From RGIG5612 sp964579345 (GTDB taxonomy: Bacteria > Bacillota > Clostridia > Lachnospirales > Lachnospiraceae), in contig CAZOHB010000015.1 in assembly GCA_964579345.1 (NCBI GenBank), positions 1 through 26,404 on the forward strand: a DNA stretch of 26,404 bases. The letters run 5' to 3'. The stretch's first letter is position 1; every line of letters begins with the position of its first letter. Of this stretch, positions 21,125 through 26,404 are shown piece by piece. Below the pieces are notes generated by a model. It was not told the origin of the DNA. It searched no databases and worked only from the letters and a program-made list of their open reading frames with translations. Made by a program: the position numbers and the translations under genes.

Positions 21125-22723
21125 ATGAATCTGACGACAGACGTATTATGGGATTATTTGCTGCCGGTGGATCCGGATGCAAAAGTTTATAACTGCATCA
21201 AACGAAAAACCTCTTTTAACAGTGTCAGACAGCATCCGAATAAAGATCATGTTTTTGTAGAGAACGCGATTTATGTCGTGGACTATGAGAAGTATGACGT
21301 GATCAATTCTCAGCAAGAGCGTTTTTCCGAAAATACCTTTATTTTTGTAAATGAAGATAATGACAAGACCTTTGATCCGAAAAACTGTTATATCAATTGT
21401 TTTGTTATTATGAACGACAGCATTATGGACATCTTCACACAGGTATCCGATATTGCTGTGGATTTTAACAGTTGGGCAGAAAGGCTGAATGATGCACTGA
21501 TCAACAATTTGCCATTAGAGGATCTGATTGCGATCGGACAGGAATATATCATTAATCCGTTCATCGTATTGGATGAGGCGCTGAATGTTATTGCGCATAC
21601 AGATAATATAAAAGAGGATGATGAGACGTTCCGGGAAACGATTGAAAAAGGGTATACACCTCCTACACTGATTGCAGAGATCATCCGGAAAAGAGGTGCC
21701 GCAAAAAAATCATTTGAAACATATGAATCCTATTCAGACGAGGCAATAACTCCTTTTGAAGAAGTGAATCAGCCGGTATTGGTTGACGGGAAGATTGCAG
21801 CTGTTATTTATGTTCACTGCAATCAGGTTACCCCGTCAGAAGGAAGTGCGGACGTATTAAAGTATTTTGCTTCCAAACTGAGTCACTATTTCAAACGGAA
21901 TGTTGTAGAAAGCGTACGCTATACCGGAGACAGCGCAAAAAGCGGGAAGATGTTGAGTTATATCCTGCGGCATAATCTTGATGAGCAGGAAATTCAGTTG
22001 ATGGCGGAGGCAGCGGATTTCCCGGTACATGCAAAATTTAATATGTATGTACTGGAACCAAAGACCATGGTTGGACAAAAGTATCTTTTAAACAGAGTGC
22101 TCGAAAATCTTCCGCTGGAGCGGTGCTTTGTCGCAGAGGAAAAGATCGTGGTTGTATCAGCGCTGATCCGTAAAAACAGTTCCGCAGAAGAACATATAGA
22201 AAATCTGAACAAATCGATTCTCCGTATAATGGAAGAAAACAATTGTTATTGTGGAAAAGCAAGAGAATTTAATTCTCTGATCGTGTGTAAGGACGCGTTT
22301 GTGCAGGCTTGTGCTGCGCTTCGCATTGGTAAGAAACTGATCAATAATTCACATAGTGTCAACGATTTCGACTGGAAAGTAAAAAAAGATAGTCAGATCT
22401 TTCGCTATGAGGATATTGTACTCCATCATATGCTGGAAAGCTGTTCAAAAGAACTGAATCTGAAGAGCATCTGCTCTCCGGCCGTACTGGAGATGCTTGA
22501 ACATGACCGTCTTAAAGGGACGGATAATTATAAGGTGCTGTACACCTATCTTGAAAACGACCGTGTGACCAGCGATGCAGCAAATCTCCTGCATATGCAC
22601 AGGAATAACGTCAATTACCGGATCAAACGGATCGAGGAGACGTTTGGTATAGATCTTTCTGATATCGAGGAACGGCTTCGCATACAAATGTCTTTCCGTA
22701 TTCTGGATATGCTGGAGGAATAA
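21125..22723 (+). CDS. PucR-family transcriptional regulator
   Basis: A 532-residue regulator. The last about 60 residues (472-532) form the PucR C-terminal HTH (HTH_30): LYTYLENDRVTSDAANLLHMHRN... then VNYRIKRIEETFGIDL. The middle (about 150-250) has a GAF- or PAS-like sensor pattern (FIVLDEALNVIAHTD; QPVLVDGKIAAVIYVH). The N-terminal 120 residues are an unrecognised domain, perhaps the inducer-binding PucR N-terminal type. CdaR/PucR proteins often activate adjacent catabolic operons on sensing a pathway compound. It stands alone between two terminators, so it is expressed separately. CACAGGAGC lies before ATG 21125. It is the only transcription factor in the right-hand region and is the likely controller of the cluster. 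Confidence 0.88.
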   Translation: MNLTTDVLWDYLLPVDPDAKVYNCIKRKTSFNSVRQHPNKDHVFVENAIYVVDYEKYDVINSQQERFSENTFIFVNEDNDKTFDPKNCYINCFVIMNDSIMDIFTQVSDIAVDFNSWAERLNDALINNLPLEDLIAIGQEYIINPFIVLDEALNVIAHTDNIKEDDETFRETIEKGYTPPTLIAEIIRKRGAAKKSFETYESYSDEAITPFEEVNQPVLVDGKIAAVIYVHCNQVTPSEGSADVLKYFASKLSHYFKRNVVESVRYTGDSAKSGKMLSYILRHNLDEQEIQLMAEAADFPVHAKFNMYVLEPKTMVGQKYLLNRVLENLPLERCFVAEEKIVVVSALIRKNSSAEEHIENLNKSILRIMEENNCYCGKAREFNSLIVCKDAFVQACAALRIGKKLINNSHSVNDFDWKVKKDSQIFRYEDIVLHHMLESCSKELNLKSICSPAVLEMLEHDRLKGTDNYKVLYTYLENDRVTSDAANLLHMHRNNVNYRIKRIEETFGIDLSDIEERLRIQMSFRILDMLEE

Positions 22724-22756
22724 AGAGCAAGTCGTTCAAACTATTAAAAAGAAAAA

Positions 22757-22834
22757 TCCTGAAACGATATTGTTCAGGAATACAAGGAATCCTTACAGGG
22801 TGATTGTTATAATTCATCATGTAAGGATTTTTTT
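22757..22834 (+). terminator. Tandem hairpins ending the regulator transcript
   Basis: A first stem TCCTGAA (22757-22763)/TTCAGGA (22773-22779) has no T-run. The second, AATCCTTACA (22788-22797) with TGTAAGGATT (22820-22829), is followed by Ts to 22834 and reads as an intrinsic terminator, although the loop is long (22 nt). Confidence 0.65.
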
Positions 22835-22879
22835 GATGAGAGATGAGCTGACAGAAAACAAGGCGTGCGATACAGGTTC

Positions 22880-22897
22880 AGCTGATTTCAATCAGTT
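22880..22897. promoter_or_regulatory. Operator-like inverted repeat before the PhlG-like gene
   Basis: AGCTGATT (22880-22887) and AATCAGTT (22890-22897) are inverted with one mismatch and end 3-4 nt before the AGGAGG ribosome site. This could be an operator or a small mRNA hairpin modulating translation. I see no clear -35/-10 for this gene in the 80 bases upstream. Confidence 0.3.
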
Positions 22898-22912
22898 ACA
22901 AGGAGGAAAAAC

Positions 22913-23899
22913 ATGGCACAGTACAGAGAAATACAGATGAGACCGAAGATGCCGGTCAGTGAAGAAGATAAAAAGAAAAGCTATTATAAGTATTATGAAA
23001 GAGATTTTAACTATGCTCCACAGGAACTGTTTGATGAGGTGTGCCTTCATCCGTTAAAAGAGGAAGAGGCACTGCAGATTTATCAAAGAGATCAACTCTT
23101 TGACCCTAAACATGTTCATAAACCGGGTTTTTGGTCCGGTGATGACGGAACCGGCTATCAGACAGCACTTCTGCAGAATAATATGTTCCTTCCCGGTGTG
23201 ACCGGAGAAATGTTTGACTGGTGGTTTGGCTGGCATTCCATCGATTCCTTGCGCTATAAGATCTGGAATCCGGAAGATCATGCATGGGCTTTGAATCAGG
23301 ATCTGGACCGGATCTTAGATGAATCGCTTCCGGTTAGAGAGAGAAACTGGTACACCAACCATCATATTGATGAGATGATCTTTTCCGGAAACCCTTATGG
23401 TTTCCCGGAAGGCAGTATTTACGGAGCTAATTCTGCAGACACGCCGGACAGCATGATCTCAGAAGACTTTGAAGTAAAACGAAGAAACCGGGCATATAAT
23501 GTTCCGTATTCCCAGCCGATTGCTCCGATCGATATCAACTTTGTTCCGCCTTTTGAGTATGGTTTTGATATGAGTTTGATCGGGACAGATCTTTGTTCGA
23601 CAGTCGTTTGCGGAAACGGCGTTGCGCTTCGCCCGGGTGAGGCTACGATCACGACTGCGATGTGTCATTTCCTGAAACCGGCGGAGGGCGGCAGCTATCT
23701 TCTTTCCACCTTCTGGGGCGGATACAGCATTATGCATGGAAAGGTCATTAAAAACAATGAACCGGATGCGCCGGCACCGGAGCCGGTCGTTATGATGCTT
23801 CTGCTTCATAACATTAAAGAATTCTACAATCTGGGTTCTTTCCTTCCGGAGCTATATGAGGAAGAAAAGGATCATTGGGGACCGGAGATTCATTCATAG
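22913..23899 (+). CDS. PhlG/phloretin-hydrolase-like zinc C-C hydrolase
   Basis: A 328-residue protein of the DAPG hydrolase family. PhlG removes an acetyl group from 2,4-diacetylphloroglucinol, and Eubacterium ramulus phloretin hydrolase splits phloretin to phloroglucinol and 3-(4-hydroxyphenyl)propionate. The hallmark PGVTGEMFDWWFGWH (94-108) and RYKIWNPEDH (114-123) are present. The zinc set of PhlG as I recall it (H129, E160, H270, E274) maps to H123, E154, H299 and E303. The H-E spacing of 31 and the HxxxE spacing are identical; the middle is about 35 residues longer. AGGAGG gives a clear start. It follows the regulator and precedes flavoprotein 3. I infer cleavage of an aryl ketone or acyl-phloroglucinol-type bond; the exact acyl group is unknown. 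Confidence 0.85.
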   Translation: MAQYREIQMRPKMPVSEEDKKKSYYKYYERDFNYAPQELFDEVCLHPLKEEEALQIYQRDQLFDPKHVHKPGFWSGDDGTGYQTALLQNNMFLPGVTGEMFDWWFGWHSIDSLRYKIWNPEDHAWALNQDLDRILDESLPVRERNWYTNHHIDEMIFSGNPYGFPEGSIYGANSADTPDSMISEDFEVKRRNRAYNVPYSQPIAPIDINFVPPFEYGFDMSLIGTDLCSTVVCGNGVALRPGEATITTAMCHFLKPAEGGSYLLSTFWGGYSIMHGKVIKNNEPDAPAPEPVVMMLLLHNIKEFYNLGSFLPELYEEEKDHWGPEIHS

Positions 23900-24016
23900 C
23901 TTCTTCTTTTCATAGCAGAGGGGAGACAGGGGGATTGTTCTCTGTCTCCTTTTAAGGTGAAATATGGACGGATTCTCAGAATACGGGAAATGATCATGAA
24001 AGAGAAAGGGAAGAAG

Positions 24017-25444
24017 ATGAAAACGACAGATATTTTGATCTTAGGCGCCGGCGGTTCCGGTATGGCGGCTGCGATCGCAGCAAAAGAAAAAGGAAAAGAG
24101 GTTGTGATCCTCGAGAAGGCGAAAACATGCGGTGGAAATTCAGTCTATCCCCGCGGCGGAGGATTCTCCTCGGGAGGGACCAAATACCAGGAACTTGCAC
24201 CGAACCCGTTCGGTGTTCAGGAAGTCTATGACAACATCATGGACTATACGCATCATCGTGCCAACGGACCGCTTCTTAAGGCTTTCCTTGAAAATACAAC
24301 AGATACAATTGAGTGGCTCGAGGGTATGGGCATTGAATTTGATAATGTCCCTGATATGTTTGTTTTCTTTACCACGGTTGCCGGTGGATATCCGACAGGT
24401 GTTCCGATCAAAGGAAATGGAGCCCGTGTAGTAAAAGTATTTACAGAGAAATGCAAAGAGCTTGGAATCGAGATCATCACAGAGGCCCGTGCCAAAGACT
24501 TGATCATGCAGGAAGACAAATGCATCGGAGCTGTCTATGAAAAAGACGGAAGAGAAGAACGCATCGAAGCCGGAGCAGTCATTATTGCCACCGGAGGTTT
24601 CGGGGCAAACGCGGAAATGGTAAAAGAATATACCGGCTTCGATCTCTATAAGAATATGCATCCGATCACGGACGTTCAAGTGACCGGAGATGGCATCCAA
24701 ATGGCCTGGAGAGCAGGAGCTGCAAAGGAAGGCATGGGATGCCAGATTATTTTTGGCGTCAATGGTCCGGGAAAACACAGCAACGGAATGCCTTCACTTG
24801 CGCAGGAACCGCAGTTGATCGTGGATCAGGCGGGCCATCGGTTTATGAATGAAAACGAGCCGAATCCGACATACAAAGGAAATACGATCGCACGTCAGGC
24901 CGGAGGTGTCGGCTATCTGATCTTTGATGAAACTTTACGTAAGGGTATGGAAGAAGACGGCTTTACCGTTCCGAACATGTTCTTTCCGGATCCAACCCTG
25001 ACGAATTTTGATGCGCTGTTAGAAAAGAATCCTGATTGGCATAAAGCGGATACCCTTGAAGGACTGGCAGAGGCAGCAGGGCTGAAAACGGAAGTGTTTC
25101 TAGCCACTGTTAACAGATATAACGAGATCTGCGATCTCTGGGAGGATCCGGATTTTGGTAAGGGCGGAGGAGCATTAAACGAGATCCGGACAGCGCCGTT
25201 TTATGCCGTACAGCTGACACCGCAGATGTACGGGACGATGGGTGGCATTCGTGTCAACGAACATCTGCAGGTGGTTAACAATGACTTAGAGCCGATCCCG
25301 GGCCTCTATGCAGTCGGATATGACGGAAACGGATGCCTCGGATCGCCTGTGCCGGACTACTCCATGAAGACACCTGGGCTGACCTTTGGCTTTGCCCTGA
25401 ACTCCGGGAAAATGGCCGGCAGGCACGCAGCAGAAGAGATCTAG
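24017..25444 (+). CDS. FAD-dependent fumarate-reductase/ketosteroid-dehydrogenase-family protein 3
   Basis: A 475-residue flavoprotein paralogous to that at 14087. FAD loop GAGGSG is at 10-15, followed by LEKAKTCGGNS and GGGFSSGG. IIATGGFGANAEM lies mid-protein and PGLYAVGYDGNG in the C-terminal part. As in flavoprotein 1, tyrosine (Y405, in YGTMGG) replaces the carboxylate-binding histidine. The C-terminal DYSMKTPGLTFGFALNSG lacks the second arginine and looks more like ketosteroid dehydrogenases. The substrate is therefore probably a ketone or enone rather than a dicarboxylate. I chose ATG 24017 (MKTTDILILG), with GGGAAG upstream. Longer starts at 23957 or 23990 add a basic leader without a domain. 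Its stop overlaps the convergent gene. Cytoplasmic, with no own electron-transfer domain. Confidence 0.82.
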   Translation: MKTTDILILGAGGSGMAAAIAAKEKGKEVVILEKAKTCGGNSVYPRGGGFSSGGTKYQELAPNPFGVQEVYDNIMDYTHHRANGPLLKAFLENTTDTIEWLEGMGIEFDNVPDMFVFFTTVAGGYPTGVPIKGNGARVVKVFTEKCKELGIEIITEARAKDLIMQEDKCIGAVYEKDGREERIEAGAVIIATGGFGANAEMVKEYTGFDLYKNMHPITDVQVTGDGIQMAWRAGAAKEGMGCQIIFGVNGPGKHSNGMPSLAQEPQLIVDQAGHRFMNENEPNPTYKGNTIARQAGGVGYLIFDETLRKGMEEDGFTVPNMFFPDPTLTNFDALLEKNPDWHKADTLEGLAEAAGLKTEVFLATVNRYNEICDLWEDPDFGKGGGALNEIRTAPFYAVQLTPQMYGTMGGIRVNEHLQVVNNDLEPIPGLYAVGYDGNGCLGSPVPDYSMKTPGLTFGFALNSGKMAGRHAAEEI

Positions 25445-26403
25445 GCGAATGCATTCATGCCGTAGCGTTCAACTTCTTCGCTGAAGAGCTTACTGACTTC
25501 GGCCTTCGTTGCAACAAAGTCCGGGATATAACGGCCCTTCTTTGCATAGGCATCGATGCAACGGTGCGCTTCTTCAATCACGGTCTCTTCGGTTGCGTTC
25601 GGATGCTCGATCTTCTGGTTGTCCACGCCGCCGGCAACGCAGATTTTATCGCCGTAGTTATCAAGAATCCATTCCATATCATTGCAGATCATGACAGGCT
25701 CTAGAATATCGACACCGATCTCAACTAGATCAGGTACGATCTGCATCACATAGCCGCAGGAGTGGTGACGGTAGAGCATGCCGTGTTCATGGATTCGGTC
25801 AGCATATTTTTTCTCATTTGGCTTAATGAATTCCCTCCAGATCTCGGGGCTGAAGAACATATTTTTGGCAGCTCCCCAGTCGTCCTGCAGATCGATGATA
25901 TCCGGATGCGCATATTTTGCAGCAAGATCGATGCATTTCAGCTTATATTCGCACATCGCGTCCATCCATTCATGCATGAGCTCCGGCTCATCATAGAAAG
26001 CGCAGAGCGCATCTTCCATGCCAATCATTTCATTCAGACGTTCAAACTGACCGGAAAGAAGAAGCACTTCGATCACATCTTCTTCGCGGTTGATATGCAT
26101 TCCTTTCTCCATGGCACCGAAGATCTGTTCCAGCGGTTGCTTTTCCGGATCCGGGAAAACAACTTTTTCTTTCCATTCAGCGAAATCCTCAAACAGTTTA
26201 AAACCAACGGCAACCATGCTTCCGTCAATGCCTGGATTGGGCCCTAAGTTTGTCCAGAGGACATTCCAGGAATCCGGCCCTGTTCCATACGGGTCAAAGG
26301 GGAATTTGATATAGCGCTCTCCCGGAAAGACCATTGCATGGTAATGACCGGCCCGGTGCCCCGGAACGCGCTCGGCTTTGCCCTTGCCGCTGAAGATCGC
26401 CAT
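25441..26403 (-). CDS. Uroporphyrinogen-decarboxylase-family methyltransferase, 5' end cut by window edge
   Basis: At least 320 residues of a URO-D-fold protein of the type used as corrinoid- or cofactor-dependent methyltransferases (MtaA-like and O-demethylase relatives) rather than heme enzymes. The HxC zinc motif is present as HHSCG (H214, C216), then VDILEPV and CVAGGVDNQ. The third zinc cysteine expected in a C-terminal PGC motif is replaced by YIPDF. The first visible ATG (26401-26403) lies only 10 residues before ERVPGHRAGH, where complete homologues usually carry 10-15 more residues, so the true start is probably outside the window. It faces flavoprotein 3 with a 3-nt stop overlap. 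Removing O-methyl groups from methoxylated polyphenols is a reasonable guess. Confidence 0.75.
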   Translation of the reverse strand: MAIFSGKGKAERVPGHRAGHYHAMVFPGERYIKFPFDPYGTGPDSWNVLWTNLGPNPGIDGSMVAVGFKLFEDFAEWKEKVVFPDPEKQPLEQIFGAMEKGMHINREEDVIEVLLLSGQFERLNEMIGMEDALCAFYDEPELMHEWMDAMCEYKLKCIDLAAKYAHPDIIDLQDDWGAAKNMFFSPEIWREFIKPNEKKYADRIHEHGMLYRHHSCGYVMQIVPDLVEIGVDILEPVMICNDMEWILDNYGDKICVAGGVDNQKIEHPNATEETVIEEAHRCIDAYAKKGRYIPDFVATKAEVSKLFSEEVERYGMNAFA

Positions 26404-26404
26404 C

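Noticed and set aside
1..26404. CRISPR arrays, tRNA or rRNA genes and known riboswitches.
   Set aside because: No regular direct-repeat array, no cloverleaf-like sequence and no recognisable riboswitch core was found by eye on either strand.

Overview
The window looks like draft or metagenome-assembled sequence from a strictly anaerobic gut Firmicute of the Clostridia, most likely Lachnospiraceae. I base this on strong AGGAGG ribosome sites, short intergenic gaps, a butyrate kinase/phosphotransbutyrylase pair, 4Fe-4S flavoenzymes and a PucR-type regulator. There are two regions of different character, joined across a 10-N assembly gap at 4595-4604.

Left region (1-4594): a plasmid-like or integrative-element maintenance module. 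A ParM-like actin ATPase and a small ribbon-helix-helix ParR-like partner are read leftwards. Divergent from them is a three-gene + strand set: a DUF6076-like zinc-finger protein, a sigma-70-like protein with an unusual CxxCxxC insertion, and an unknown 158-aa protein. The divergent intergenic region is dense in signals: two inverted DnaA-box-like 9-mers, then a TTGACC-17-TATAAT promoter with a perfect Firmicute LexA (SOS) box between -35 and -10. A candidate promoter and a strong hairpin terminator precede the gap. The ribosome site and ATG just before the Ns probably belong to the first catabolic gene. About 65 bases after the gap look like a foreign fragment.

Right region (4592-25444, all + strand): a catabolic cluster. 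In order: beta-keto acid cleavage enzyme (BKACE, DUF849), SDR dehydrogenase, thiolase, butyrate kinase, phosphate butyryltransferase, OFA-type MFS carrier, second MFS carrier, 3-hydroxyacid dehydrogenase of the carnitine-dehydrogenase/HCDH type, palindromic repeat, small lipoprotein, flavoprotein 1, 102-aa small protein, 2[4Fe-4S] ferredoxin, AprA-like flavoprotein 2, BaiCD/enoate-reductase-type ene-reductase, 6-oxocamphor-hydrolase-like crotonase, PucR regulator, PhlG/phloretin-hydrolase-like zinc hydrolase, flavoprotein 3. A convergent uroporphyrinogen-decarboxylase-family methyltransferase overlaps flavoprotein 3 by its stop codon and runs off the right edge.

Working hypothesis (inference): the cluster degrades a polyphenol or acyl-phloroglucinol-like compound. 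The PhlG/Phy-like enzyme would remove an acyl side chain. An SDR would reduce the phloroglucinol-type ring to a cyclic 1,3-diketone, and the crotonase would hydrolyse that ring. The HCDH-like enzyme would oxidise the resulting free hydroxy-oxo acid to a 3,5-dioxo acid. BKACE plus acetyl-CoA would split it to acetoacetate and acetoacetyl-CoA. Thiolase and Ptb-Buk would then harvest acetyl-CoA and ATP. These steps match, one for one, the chemistry of anaerobic phloroglucinol breakdown (phloroglucinol reductase, dihydrophloroglucinol cyclohydrolase, 3-hydroxy-5-oxohexanoate dehydrogenase, triacetate acetoacetate-lyase). The three FAD reductase-like proteins and the ene-reductase suggest further enone chemistry or use of the substrate as an electron acceptor. 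All substrate assignments are inferred; the enzyme families are read from motifs.
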